The notes: generated from the sequence alone by a model not told the origin. 64,000 bases of DNA from Variovorax boronicumulans (GCF_030812215.1 NZ_JAUSSG010000007.1:62001-126000), one strand, 5' to 3'. Positions 20,487-28,789 are shown, counted from the first letter of the stretch. Made by a program: numbers and translations.

Positions 20487-20933
20487 ATGAAAACAGTCAA
20501 CAAGTCCGTCCTCATCTGGTACAGCGCCGAAGAGATGTACGCGCTCGTCACCGATGTGGCGAAGTATCCGCAGTTCCTCCCGTGGTGCGACAAGGCCCGG
20601 ATCCTCGAAGAGGACGAAGCCGGCATGACCGCCGAAGTCGGCCTCGCTTTCGCCGGCCTGCACCAGAGCTTCACCACCCGCAACACCCACATTCCCGGCC
20701 GGGAAGTGCAACTCAAACTGGTCGATGGCCCGTTCTCCAACCTCGACGGCAACTGGAAGTTCGTACCGGTGGGCGAAGCGGGCGAACGCGCCTGCCGTGT
20801 CGAGCTGCACATGAGCTACGGTTTCAGCAACTTCGCCTTGCAGGCGCTCGTGGGGCCGGTGTTCGACACCGTTGCATCGAGCCTGGTCGAAGCCTTCGTC
20901 AAGCGCGCCGAGCAGGTCTACGGCAGCCCCTGA
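20487..20933 (+). CDS. ratA: Ribosome association toxin RatA-like START/coenzyme Q-binding protein
   Basis: Small START-like lipid-binding fold protein (148 residues) of the RatA/Coq10 family. In E. coli RatA interferes with 70S formation, and homologues act in ubiquinone function. Recognisable features are 'MKTVNKSVLIWYSAEEMYAL', 'YPQFLPWCDKARI' and 'FEAFVKRA'-like C-terminal helix residues. The start at 20487 is chosen over 20415, which has no ribosome site and overlaps smpB. The stop directly abuts the rnfH-like gene. Location beside smpB is conserved. Confidence 0.93.
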   Translation: MKTVNKSVLIWYSAEEMYALVTDVAKYPQFLPWCDKARILEEDEAGMTAEVGLAFAGLHQSFTTRNTHIPGREVQLKLVDGPFSNLDGNWKFVPVGEAGERACRVELHMSYGFSNFALQALVGPVFDTVASSLVEAFVKRAEQVYGSP

Positions 20934-21269
20934 ATGATCGAGGTCACGCTGACTTGCTCGCCCGCGGCACGCGAGGTGTTCGAGCAGGTCCTGCAGCTTG
21001 AAGAAGGCATCGTCCTGAGCGACGCGGTGCAGGCGAGCGGGTTGTCGCGGCGCTTTCCCGATCTCGATTGGCGGCATGCCATGACACCGGGTGTCTGGGG
21101 CAGGGCGGTCGAGTGGAGCCAGGTGCTGAAGGACGGCGATCGCATCGAGCTGTGCCGGCCGCTCACGGTCGATCCGAAGGTGGCGCGCCGCGAGCGCTTC
21201 AAGCGCCAGGGCGCGCGGGGCACCGGCCTCTTCGCGAGCCAGCGCAAGGGCGGCAAGACCGGCTACTGA
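20934..21269 (+). CDS. rnfH: RnfH family protein (UPF0125)
   Basis: Small ubiquitin-like fold protein, 111 residues, from the RnfH/UPF0125 family usually found next to ratA and smpB. Motifs: 'MIEVTLTCSPAAREVFEQVL', 'LKDGDRIELCRPLTVDPK' and the basic 'RRERFKRQ' tail. The extra C-terminal segment (RGTGLFASQRKGGKTGY) makes it somewhat longer than many members. It starts immediately after ratA, so the two are cotranscribed. Biochemical role is not established. Confidence 0.92.
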   Translation: MIEVTLTCSPAAREVFEQVLQLEEGIVLSDAVQASGLSRRFPDLDWRHAMTPGVWGRAVEWSQVLKDGDRIELCRPLTVDPKVARRERFKRQGARGTGLFASQRKGGKTGY

Positions 21270-21292
21270 GGCAGCCGGTTCCGCCGGTTTTC

Positions 21293-21814
21293 TTATTTGC
21301 AGTCGCTGTCGATGATCGACTGGATCCGCTTTTGCTCGGCCACGCGCGCGGTGTCGTCCATGATCTCGCGCTCGCCCTTGGCATTCACCTTCGCGATGCG
21401 AATGCCGCTGTCCAGCGTGGACTTGCCTTCGCGGGCGCGCGTACAGTTGTCGGCCTTGGCCTTGGCGACCTTTGCCTCTTCGGCGGCGCGCTTGGCTTTT
21501 TCTTCGGCCTCGGCCTTCTTTGTCTTTTCCTCGAGTTCCTTGTCGACGCCGCTCGGCTTCGGCGCGGCGGCGTTTTCGCGCGCCTTGGGTGTTGCGGCTT
21601 CGGTGCCTTCGGCGGCTGGAGCGTCGATGCCTGAGGCTGGCCGCTGCGGCGGTGTGCCTGAACGGCGCAGGATGTTCTTCTCGGGAACATCCGGTGGCGG
21701 CGCCTGGTCGCTGAAGACTTTTTTGCCGTTGTTATCGATCCATTGCCATTGCGCGCTCGCCGAGAGCGGCAGCGCCACGACACATCCCACCAGCAGCCAG
21801 TGCATGAATTTCAT
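21293..21814 (-). CDS. DUF4124 domain-containing exported protein
   Basis: Exported protein of 173 residues. It has a signal peptide (MKFMHWLLVGCVVALPLSASAQ), then the DUF4124 core 'WQWIDNNGKKVFSDQAPP', in which the W-DxxG-xxxFSD pattern is diagnostic. A proline-rich stretch is followed by a Glu/Lys/Ala-rich, probably coiled-coil segment (about 85-130). The C-terminus has two cysteines (NCTR and SDCK). Function unknown. It is convergent with rnfH and divergent from guaB. Confidence 0.85.
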   Translation of the reverse strand: MKFMHWLLVGCVVALPLSASAQWQWIDNNGKKVFSDQAPPPDVPEKNILRRSGTPPQRPASGIDAPAAEGTEAATPKARENAAAPKPSGVDKELEEKTKKAEAEEKAKRAAEEAKVAKAKADNCTRAREGKSTLDSGIRIAKVNAKGEREIMDDTARVAEQKRIQSIIDSDCK

Positions 21815-21915
21815 GCCCGAAGTTTAGCCGCGCCTTACTTCTTGCAACATCCTTGGTGGGTGCTTTTGCAACGGTCTCGAAAAGCCCGGCCCGGCAGACG
21901 GCCCGGGAGCCTCGT

Positions 21916-21921
21916 TACAAT
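21916..21921 (+). promoter_or_regulatory. Candidate -10 box (TACAAT) of guaB
   Basis: TACAAT ends 21 bases before the guaB start, in a position giving a leader of about 15 bases. No good -35 is visible. The same xACAAT(C) word occurs at a similar place before ratA (20456), ridA-like (43763), the histidine kinase (46006) and paiB-like (49484) genes, which supports a -10 role. Confidence 0.4.
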
Positions 21922-21942
21922 CCATCTTTTGGAGCTTCACCC

Positions 21943-23412
21943 ATGCGCCTTCTCGGCAAAGCGCTCACCTTCGACGACGTGTTGTTGGTGCCAGCGTTCT
22001 CCCAGGTCCTGCCCAAGGACACCTCCCTCGCCACCAAACTCTCCCGCAACATCACGCTGAACCTGCCGCTCGTCTCGGCGGCCATGGACACCGTGACAGA
22101 AGCCCGCCTCGCGATCGCCATCGCGCAGGAGGGCGGCATCGGGATCGTTCACAAGAACCTCACCGCGCAACAGCAGGCCGCCGAAGTGGCCCGCGTGAAG
22201 CGCTACGAATCGGGCGTGCTGCGCGACCCGGTGGTGATCACGCCGACGCACTCGGTGCGCCAGGTGATGGCGCTGTCGGACCAGCTCGGCATTTCCGGCT
22301 TCCCGGTGGTGGACGCGGGCAAGGTGGTCGGCATCGTCACCGGCCGTGACTTGCGCTTCGAGAACCGCTACGACGTGCCCGTGAGCGAAATCATGACGCG
22401 GCGCGACAAGCTCATCACCGTGCCCGACGGCACCACGCTGGCCGAAGCCAAGGCGCTGCTGAACAAGTACAAGCTCGAGCGCCTCTTGGTCATCAACGGC
22501 GACTGGGAGCTCAAGGGCCTCATCACCGTCAAGGACATCACCAAGCAAACCAGCTTCCCCAATGCCGCACGCGACGCCAATGGCCGCCTGCGCGTGGGCG
22601 CGGCGGTGGGCGTGGGCGACGGCACCGAAGAACGCGTCGAAGCGCTGGTGAAGGCCGGCGTCGATGCCATCGTGGTCGACACCGCGCACGGCCACAGTGC
22701 CGGCGTGATCGAGCGCGTGCGCTGGGTCAAGAAGAACTATCCGCAGGTCGACGTCATCGGCGGCAACATCGCCACCGGCGACGCCGCGCGCGCGCTGGCC
22801 GATGCCGGCGCCGATGCGGTCAAGGTCGGCATCGGCCCTGGCTCCATCTGCACCACCCGCATCGTGGCAGGCGTGGGCGTGCCGCAGATCATGGCGGTCG
22901 ACAGCGTGGCCACCGCGCTGCAGGGCACCGGCATTCCGCTGATCTCCGACGGCGGCGTGCGCTACTCGGGCGACATCGCCAAGGCGATCGCCGCAGGCGC
23001 CAGCACCGTGATGATGGGCAGCATGTTCGCCGGCACCGAAGAGGCTCCCGGAGAGATCGTTCTGTACCAGGGCCGCAGCTACAAGAGCTACCGCGGCATG
23101 GGTTCCATCGGCGCGATGCAGCAGGGCAGTGCCGACCGGTATTTCCAGGAATCGACCACCGGCAATCCGAACACCGACAAGCTCGTGCCCGAAGGCATTG
23201 AAGGCCGCGTGCCCTACAAGGGCTCGATCGTCTCCATCGTCTATCAAATGGCCGGGGGCGTGCGCGCCAGCATGGGTTACTGCGGCTGCGCGACCATCGC
23301 GGACATGCAGAGCAAGGCCGAGTTCGTCGAGATCACCACGGCCGGTATCCGTGAGAGCCACGTCCACGACGTGCAGATCACCAAAGAAGCGCCGAACTAC
23401 CGCGCTGAGTAA
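21943..23412 (+). CDS. guaB: IMP dehydrogenase
   Basis: Oxidises IMP to XMP with NAD+, the committed step of guanine nucleotide synthesis. The 489-residue protein has the TIM barrel split by a CBS pair (about 95-210), the catalytic cysteine at residue 303 in 'GPGSICTTR', and the flap 'YRGMGSIGAMQQGS'. The start at 21943 follows TTTTGGAGCTTCACCC, and the open extension to 21853 is not conserved. A TACAAT box lies 21 bases upstream of the start. guaA lies 0.86 kb downstream, separated by a toxin-antitoxin module. Confidence 0.97.
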   Translation: MRLLGKALTFDDVLLVPAFSQVLPKDTSLATKLSRNITLNLPLVSAAMDTVTEARLAIAIAQEGGIGIVHKNLTAQQQAAEVARVKRYESGVLRDPVVITPTHSVRQVMALSDQLGISGFPVVDAGKVVGIVTGRDLRFENRYDVPVSEIMTRRDKLITVPDGTTLAEAKALLNKYKLERLLVINGDWELKGLITVKDITKQTSFPNAARDANGRLRVGAAVGVGDGTEERVEALVKAGVDAIVVDTAHGHSAGVIERVRWVKKNYPQVDVIGGNIATGDAARALADAGADAVKVGIGPGSICTTRIVAGVGVPQIMAVDSVATALQGTGIPLISDGGVRYSGDIAKAIAAGASTVMMGSMFAGTEEAPGEIVLYQGRSYKSYRGMGSIGAMQQGSADRYFQESTTGNPNTDKLVPEGIEGRVPYKGSIVSIVYQMAGGVRASMGYCGCATIADMQSKAEFVEITTAGIRESHVHDVQITKEAPNYRAE

Positions 23413-23415
23413 TGT

Positions 23416-23497
23416 GGCCCCCCACGCGCCCCCACTGCGTGTGGGGCGCTGCCCCCCAAGGGGGCGGCAGGCCGCCTTGGGGCGGCCCGGCGCCGGC
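23416..23497. repeat. G/C-rich intergenic palindromic repeat of Comamonadaceae type
   Basis: After the guaB stop comes an 80-base block of runs of C and G that folds on itself. CTGCCCCCC pairs with GGGGGCGGCAG, and then CCGCC-TTGGGGCGG forms a second dyad. I associate such 'GCCCCCCAAGGGGGCGGCAGG' type elements with intergenic regions in this family. Only one copy is present in the window, so the repeat nature is from memory. It may also act as the guaB terminator. Confidence 0.55.
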
Positions 23498-23506
23498 CTG
23501 AAGCCC

Positions 23507-23581
23507 AATCTGGCCAGACCTTGAAAGTCAGGCCAGACTTGGTTTAGAATTTGGGCCAGATTCAAATTTTCTGGCCCAAAT
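23507..23581. promoter_or_regulatory. Promoter and operator array of the toxin-antitoxin module
   Basis: A promoter TTGAAA (23521-23526), 18-base spacer, TAGAAT (23545-23550) is embedded in repeats. The palindrome TCTGGCCAGA lies at 23510-23519, half-site GGCCAGA at 23531-23537, and a perfect 12-base inverted repeat ATTTGGGCCAGA / TCTGGCCCAAAT at 23549-23560 and 23570-23581. The last arm includes the first two bases of the antitoxin ATG. Such an arrangement is typical of autorepression by a Phd/YefM-type antitoxin. Confidence 0.7.
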
Positions 23582-23828
23582 GCAATCCATCGGCATCGCT
23601 GAAGCCAAGAACAACTTCTCGGCCCTGATCGACTCGGTCGAAAAGGGCGAGGAGGTTCGCATCACCCGCCACGGCAAGGAAGTTGTGCGCATGCTGCCGG
23701 TGCGCCGCAAGCCCGTCATCACCGATGAGCAGATCGCCCGCGAACTCGGCCAGATCGACGCGCTGCACGCCACCATCCAGCCCGGTCTCTCTCTTCGCGC
23801 ATTGCGGGGCGAAGGGCGCCAATCGTGA
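23580..23828 (+). CDS. Type II antitoxin, Phd/YefM family
   Basis: Antitoxin of 82 residues. The N-terminal half 'MQSIGIAEAKNNFSALIDSV', 'GEEVRITRHGKEVVRMLPV' is the Phd/YefM DNA-binding fold. The C-terminal half is the presumed toxin-binding segment. It begins inside its own operator. No Shine-Dalgarno sequence is visible before the ATG and the leader predicted from the TAGAAT box would be only about 20 bases. The stop overlaps the toxin GTG (GTGA), the usual antitoxin-first coupled layout. Confidence 0.9.
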   Translation: MQSIGIAEAKNNFSALIDSVEKGEEVRITRHGKEVVRMLPVRRKPVITDEQIARELGQIDALHATIQPGLSLRALRGEGRQS

Positions 23829-24259
23829 CAGCCTTCGTCATGGATGCCTCCGTCACCGCCGCCTGGTTGCTGCCCGACCATGCCAGCGAACACACCCGCA
23901 AGCTCTACGCCGCCATCCGCCGCGACGAGGTCGAGCCGCAGGCGCCCAACGCCTGGCAATGGGAGTGCGCCAACATCCTCGCAAACGGCGTGCGCAGCGG
24001 CCGCATTCCGACGTCTGCCGTCGAAGGCCTGTGGAGCGTGCTCGACGCCATCCGCCACCGCGTCGAGCTGCACGAACTCGCGCCCGCCCAGCACAAGGCC
24101 GTGCTCGCGGTGGCCATCGACGCCGGCATCTCGACCTACGACGCGGGCTATCTCTGGCTCGCCAAGTCGCTCAATCTTCCGCTCGCCACTTTCGACGAGC
24201 ACCTCATCCAGGCAGCGCCCAAGGCGGGCGTGAAGCTGTTCGACATTTCAACGCTCTGA
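23825..24259 (+). CDS. PIN-domain toxin, VapC-like ribonuclease
   Basis: PIN-domain endoribonuclease of 144 residues, predicted to cleave RNA when not bound by its antitoxin. The acidic active-site residues are in place: Asp7 (FVMDAS), Glu47 (WQWECANIL), Asp106 (STYDAGYL) and Asp124 (ATFDEHL). GTG start overlaps the antitoxin stop. The pairing of a Phd/YefM antitoxin with a PIN toxin is common (VapBC-type by toxin). The gene ends 11 bases before guaA. Confidence 0.9.
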   Translation: MTAFVMDASVTAAWLLPDHASEHTRKLYAAIRRDEVEPQAPNAWQWECANILANGVRSGRIPTSAVEGLWSVLDAIRHRVELHELAPAQHKAVLAVAIDAGISTYDAGYLWLAKSLNLPLATFDEHLIQAAPKAGVKLFDISTL

Positions 24260-24270
24260 GTCCTCTCGCC

Positions 24271-25887
24271 ATGCAACACGACAAGATCCTCATCCTCGAC
24301 TTCGGCTCGCAAGTCACGCAGCTCATCGCACGCCGCGTGCGCGAGGCGCATGTGCTGAGCGAAGTGCATCCCTGCGACGTCACCGACGAATGGGTGCGCG
24401 AATACGCGGCCGACGGCCACCTCAAGGGCGTGATCCTCTCGGGCAGCCACGCGAGCGTGTACGAGGAAACCACCGACAAGGCCCCGCAGGCCGTGTTCGA
24501 CCTCGGCGTGCCGGTGCTGGGCATCTGCTACGGCATGCAGACCATGGCGCACCAGCTGGGCGGCAAGGTCGAAGGCGGCCACAAGCGCGAGTTCGGCTTT
24601 GCGGCCGTGCGCGCCCACGGCCACACCGCGCTGCTGAAGGACATCGCCGACTTCACCACCCCCGAAGGCCACGGCATGCTCAACGTGTGGATGAGCCACG
24701 GCGACAAGGTCACCGAGCTGCCCCCGGGCTTCAAGCTCATGGCGAGCACCGACAGCTGCCCCATCGCCGGCATGGCCGACGAGGCGCGCCGCTACTACGC
24801 GCTGCAGTTCCACCCCGAAGTCACGCACACGGTGCAGGGCAAGGCGATCATCGAGCGCTTCGTGCTCGGCATCTGCAACGCCAAGCCCGACTGGGTCATG
24901 CGCGACCACATCGCCGAAGCCGTCGAGAAGATCCGCGAACAGGTGGGCGATGAAGAAGTCATCCTCGGCCTTTCGGGCGGTGTCGATTCGAGCGTGGCCG
25001 CAGCGCTCATCCACCGCGCCATCGGCGACCAGCTGACCTGCGTGTTCGTCGACCACGGCCTCTTGCGCCTGAACGAAGGCGACATGGTCATGGAAATGTT
25101 CGAAGGCAAGCTGCACGCGAAGGTGATCCGGGTGGATGCCAGCGACCTGTTCCTCGGCAAGCTCGCCGGCGTGAGCGACCCCGAAGCCAAGCGCAAGATC
25201 ATCGGCGGCGAGTTCGTCACCGTGTTCAAGCAGGAGGCGGCCAAGCTCAAGGCGGGAGATGGCGGCCACAAGGGCGCGACCTTCCTCGCGCAAGGCACGA
25301 TCTATCCGGACGTCATCGAATCGGGCGGCGCCAAGAGCAAGAAGGCCGTCACCATCAAGAGCCACCACAACGTGGGCGGGCTGCCAGAGCAACTGGGCCT
25401 GAAGCTGCTCGAGCCGCTGCGCGATCTCTTCAAGGACGAAGTGCGCGAACTCGGCGTGGCGCTCGGCCTGCCGCCCGAGATGGTGTATCGCCATCCGTTC
25501 CCCGGCCCGGGCCTGGGCGTGCGCATCCTGGGCGAAGTGAAGAAGGAATACGCCGACCTGCTGCGCCGCGCCGACGCGATCTTCATCGAGGAGCTGCGCA
25601 ACTTCAAGGACGAGAGCGGCAAGACCTGGTACGACCTCACGAGCCAGGCCTTCACCGTGTTCCTGCCCGTCAAGAGCGTGGGCGTGATGGGCGACGGCCG
25701 CACCTACGACTATGTCGTTGCGTTGCGCGCCGTGCAGACCAGCGACTTCATGACCGCCGACTGGGCCGAGCTGCCGTACGCGCTGCTCAAGAAGGTGTCG
25801 GGGCGGATCATCAACGAGGTGCGCGGCATCAACCGCGTGACCTACGACGTGTCGAGCAAGCCGCCGGCGACGATCGAGTGGGAGTGA
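24271..25887 (+). CDS. guaA: GMP synthase (glutamine-hydrolysing)
   Basis: Converts XMP to GMP using glutamine and ATP. The 538-residue protein has an N-terminal class I amidotransferase domain with nucleophile Cys86 ('LGICYGMQTMAHQLGG') and 'QFHPEV', a central ATP pyrophosphatase loop 'LGLSGGVDSSVAAAL', and the C-terminal dimerisation domain ending 'RVTYDVSSKPPATIEWE'. The frame is open upstream to 23683 only as a shadow of the toxin gene. The next gene upstream is the PIN toxin, 11 bases away, so TA transcripts may run into guaA. Confidence 0.97.
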   Translation: MQHDKILILDFGSQVTQLIARRVREAHVLSEVHPCDVTDEWVREYAADGHLKGVILSGSHASVYEETTDKAPQAVFDLGVPVLGICYGMQTMAHQLGGKVEGGHKREFGFAAVRAHGHTALLKDIADFTTPEGHGMLNVWMSHGDKVTELPPGFKLMASTDSCPIAGMADEARRYYALQFHPEVTHTVQGKAIIERFVLGICNAKPDWVMRDHIAEAVEKIREQVGDEEVILGLSGGVDSSVAAALIHRAIGDQLTCVFVDHGLLRLNEGDMVMEMFEGKLHAKVIRVDASDLFLGKLAGVSDPEAKRKIIGGEFVTVFKQEAAKLKAGDGGHKGATFLAQGTIYPDVIESGGAKSKKAVTIKSHHNVGGLPEQLGLKLLEPLRDLFKDEVRELGVALGLPPEMVYRHPFPGPGLGVRILGEVKKEYADLLRRADAIFIEELRNFKDESGKTWYDLTSQAFTVFLPVKSVGVMGDGRTYDYVVALRAVQTSDFMTADWAELPYALLKKVSGRIINEVRGINRVTYDVSSKPPATIEWE

Positions 25888-26059
25888 TCGATCTGCCGGG
25901 TGCCTGCCCATGCTCAGTGCCTGCGCCCAGCACGCCGTAGCGGCAGGAAGACGCCGAGCGCTGCTTTCTTGATCGCGATGCGCCGGCCTGGAAGCGGTGG
26001 CCATCGGCGGAGCGCTCCAGCGCCGCGAGGAATGGGCGTCTTGGAAGAACCCGACCGGA

Positions 26060-26749
26060 CTAGACGCGCTGTGAATCCAGCTGCTCGTCGTTCTTCGCCA
26101 CTTGCTGCGCCCGTGCATAGCTCTCGATCAGCAACTGATACGGCGGGAAGACCGCGCTGTAGGCCTCGGCCCATTGCAGCGCATCCTCGCGGTTCCAGGT
26201 CTTCTGCACTTCCGAGCACACGGCGGCGGTGTCCATCGGCACCACACCGGCCTGCACAATGCGCGCCAGCGTAATCTCCTGGGCCATCTTCGAGTAGGTT
26301 CCGGAGGCGTCGATCACGGCGAACACTTGGTAGCCCTCGTGCACCGCCGCGATGCTCGGGAAGGCCATGCACACGCTGGTGATGGTGCCGGCGATGATGA
26401 GCTGTTTGCGCCCCGTCGCCTTCACGGCGGCAACGAACTCGGGGTTGTCCCAAGCATTGATCTCGCCCTTGCGCGCCACGTACTGCGCATGCGGGGCGTA
26501 CTTGTGAATCTCGGGAATCAGCGGCCCGTTCGGGCCTTGCGGCACCGAGGCCGTGGTGATCACCGGAATCTTCGCCAGGGTCGCGACCTTGGCCAGCGTC
26601 GTCGCATTGCTGCGCACCTCGGTGAAGGGCATGTCCTTGATGGTCTGGAACAGGCCGCTCTGGTGGTCGATCAGCAGCATCGCCGCGTTGTCGGGATCGA
26701 TGATCGGGCGGGCGCCGTTGAAGTTGGCGATGGTGTTGGGTGTGCTCAT
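26060..26749 (-). CDS. Isochorismatase family hydrolase (YcaC-like)
   Basis: Cysteine hydrolase of the isochorismatase superfamily, 229 residues, resembling E. coli YcaC. The catalytic set is visible: Asp28 (LLIDHQSG), Lys94 (YVARKGEINAWDNP) and Cys127 (TITSVCMAF). The physiological substrate is unknown. Two ATGs are possible. Position 26755 directly abuts GGAG, whereas 26749 has GGAG six bases upstream and is preferred. It lies downstream of the pirin gene but a terminator-like hairpin (26849-26882) separates them. The 172 bases between guaA and this gene show nothing I can identify. Confidence 0.88.
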   Translation of the reverse strand: MSTPNTIANFNGARPIIDPDNAAMLLIDHQSGLFQTIKDMPFTEVRSNATTLAKVATLAKIPVITTASVPQGPNGPLIPEIHKYAPHAQYVARKGEINAWDNPEFVAAVKATGRKQLIIAGTITSVCMAFPSIAAVHEGYQVFAVIDASGTYSKMAQEITLARIVQAGVVPMDTAAVCSEVQKTWNREDALQWAEAYSAVFPPYQLLIESYARAQQVAKNDEQLDSQRV

Positions 26750-26848
26750 GGTCATCTCCTGGAGATTGCAAAGTGCCCGGGATGGGCGGACAGGGCACAG
26801 CCGTCTTCCACCGGGGCGGCAAGCCCTGGTGGACGAAAGCTGTGCTGA

Positions 26849-26882
26849 AGAAAACAGGGGAGCCTCCTTTGCAGGAGGCCCC
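26849..26882 (-). terminator. Rho-independent terminator after the pirin gene
   Basis: On the minus strand GGGGCCTCC pairs with GGAGGCTCCCC (one bulged T) around TGCAAA, followed by TGTTTTCTT. It begins six bases after the pirin stop and would separate pirin from the isochorismatase-like gene. Confidence 0.7.
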
Positions 26883-26888
26883 GAACGC

Positions 26889-27755
26889 TCAGGCCGCCAT
26901 CCGCCCGAAGCGGCCGCTGTTGAAGTCGGCCACGGCCTGGCGGATCTCGTCCTCGCTGTTCATCACGAACGGGCCGTAGCCCACCACGGGCTCGTCGATC
27001 GGCTCGCCCGACAGCCACAGCACGGTCGCGTCGCTGTTGGCTTCGATCTCCACGCCGCTGCCGGCACGGTCCAGATGCACCAGTTGCCCTTCGCGCGCAA
27101 CGGTCGCGCCGTTGACCAGCACCGTGCCGCGCAGAACGACCAGCGCCAGCGTATGGCCGTCCTTCGCCTCGAAGCGTCCGACGCCGCCCTGGCCGATGCG
27201 CAGGTCCCACACGTCCATTGCCGTGAAGGTTCGCGCCGGGCCGCGATGCCCGTCGAATTCCCCGGCGATCACGCGCACCCGGCCTGCGCCTTCGGGCAGG
27301 TCCACCGACGGGATCTGCGCATCCAGCAGGGTCTGGTAGCCCGGCTCGGCCATCTTGTCCTTTGCAGGCAGGTTGACCCAGAGCTGCACCATCTCGATGG
27401 TGCCGCCACGTTCGGTGAAGGCCCGCGAGTGGAACTCCTCGTGCAGGATGCCGCCGCCGGCGGTCATCCATTGCACGTCGCCGGGGCCGATCAGCCCGCC
27501 CGCGCCGGTGGAATCCTTATGTTCCAGCTCGCCCTGGTAGACGATGGTCACGGTCTCGAAACCGCGGTGCGGATGCTTGCCGACGCCGCGCGGGCGCACC
27601 GTCGGCTCGAAGGACGTCGGTGCCGCGTGGTCCAGCAGCAGGAACGGGCTCAGGTGCTTGCCCAGGCCGTCGTAGCCGAACAGCGAGCGCACCGGAAAAC
27701 CGTCGCCCACCCAGTGCGGACGGGGGGCGCTGTAGACACCGAGGACTTTCTTCAT
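26889..27755 (-). CDS. Pirin family protein
   Basis: Bicupin pirin, 288 residues. The metal ligands His61 and His63 (KHPHRGFETVT) and His105 and Glu107 (GILHEEFHS) are conserved, as is the C-terminal cupin. Bacterial pirins include quercetin dioxygenase-like enzymes and regulators of pyruvate metabolism. The role here is unknown. The start at 27755 has AAGGAG six bases upstream, and the ATG at 27761 abuts the ribosome site. It is divergent from a LysR gene, which is often the regulator in pirin/isochorismatase loci. Confidence 0.9.
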   Translation of the reverse strand: MKKVLGVYSAPRPHWVGDGFPVRSLFGYDGLGKHLSPFLLLDHAAPTSFEPTVRPRGVGKHPHRGFETVTIVYQGELEHKDSTGAGGLIGPGDVQWMTAGGGILHEEFHSRAFTERGGTIEMVQLWVNLPAKDKMAEPGYQTLLDAQIPSVDLPEGAGRVRVIAGEFDGHRGPARTFTAMDVWDLRIGQGGVGRFEAKDGHTLALVVLRGTVLVNGATVAREGQLVHLDRAGSGVEIEANSDATVLWLSGEPIDEPVVGYGPFVMNSEDEIRQAVADFNSGRFGRMAA

Positions 27756-27772
27756 CTTCATCTCCTTGCGTC

Positions 27773-27792
27773 GCCAGGAGGAAGCTCCTGGC
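27773..27792. promoter_or_regulatory. Perfect dyad in the pirin-LysR intergenic region
   Basis: GCCAGGAG and CTCCTGGC are separated by GAAG, 12-18 bases upstream of the pirin ribosome site. It could be an operator for the divergent LysR regulator or a leader hairpin of the pirin mRNA. Confidence 0.4.
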
Positions 27793-27886
27793 CGATGCAT
27801 AGAGAATATGGGATGAACGATGAAGGCGGTAGCCAGCGCTATTTGCCATCAGAGTCCTATTCAAGGAACGATGAGGGCGCTTTGCC

Positions 27887-28789
27887 ATGAAAGACCTGAA
27901 CGACCTCTACTACTTCGTGCAAGTGGTGGACCACCGCGGCTTCGCACCGGCCGGGCGAGCGCTGGGCATGCCCAAATCCAAGTTGAGCCGACGCATTGCG
28001 CTGCTGGAAGAGCGCCTGGGCACGCGCCTGATCCAGCGCTCCACGCGGCGCTTTGCCGTCACCGAGGTCGGCCAGACCTACTACGGCCACTGCAAGGCGA
28101 TGCTGGTGGAGGCCGACGCCGCCGACGAAGCCATCGCGCTGACCCATGCCGAGCCCTGCGGCATCGTGCGCATGACCTGCCCGGTGGCGCTGCTCGACGC
28201 GCGCATCGCCGACATGCTGGCGGCGTTCATGGTCGCGAATCCGCGCGTGGAGATTCACCTGGAAGAAACCAACCGCCGCGTCGATGTGGTGGGCGAGGGC
28301 ATCGACGTGGCCGTCCGCGTGCGCCCGCCGCCCATCGAGGACAGCGACCTCGTGATGCGCGTGCTCGCCGAGCGCGGGCAGTGCCTGGTGGCCAGCCCGC
28401 GTCTGCTGGCGAACGGCATCCCGCAGGTGCCCGCCGACCTGGCGGGCCTGCCGAGCATGGACCTGGGCCTGCCGGCGCACGAGCATGTGTGGAACCTGAT
28501 CGGCCCGGACGGCACGCAGGCGGCCATCCGCCACCAGCCGCGCTTCATTACGCGCGGCATGCTGGCCCTGCGCGCGGCCGCTGTTGCCGGGGTGGGCGTG
28601 GCGCAGTTGCCCTCGATGATGGTGCGCGAGCAGATCGAGCGCGGCGAACTGGTCCGCGTGATTCCGGGCTGGGCGCCGCAGCGCGAAATCGTCCATGTGG
28701 TGTTCGCCTCGCGCCGCGGGCTGCTGCCGGCGGTGCGGGCGCTGGTGGACTTTCTGGCGGATCGGTTCCAGGCGCTGGACGAAGACTGA
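27887..28789 (+). CDS. LysR family transcriptional regulator
   Basis: LysR-type regulator, 300 residues. The N-terminal helix-turn-helix is visible as 'FVQVVDHRGFAPAGRALGMP' and 'SKLSRRIALLEERLGTRL', followed by 'QRSTRRFAVTEVG' and the effector-binding domain. It is divergent from pirin with a 131-base gap containing a perfect dyad and two copies of GAACGATGARGGCG (27815 and 27866). It probably controls the pirin and perhaps the isochorismatase gene. The effector is unknown. Confidence 0.92.
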   Translation: MKDLNDLYYFVQVVDHRGFAPAGRALGMPKSKLSRRIALLEERLGTRLIQRSTRRFAVTEVGQTYYGHCKAMLVEADAADEAIALTHAEPCGIVRMTCPVALLDARIADMLAAFMVANPRVEIHLEETNRRVDVVGEGIDVAVRVRPPPIEDSDLVMRVLAERGQCLVASPRLLANGIPQVPADLAGLPSMDLGLPAHEHVWNLIGPDGTQAAIRHQPRFITRGMLALRAAAVAGVGVAQLPSMMVREQIERGELVRVIPGWAPQREIVHVVFASRRGLLPAVRALVDFLADRFQALDED

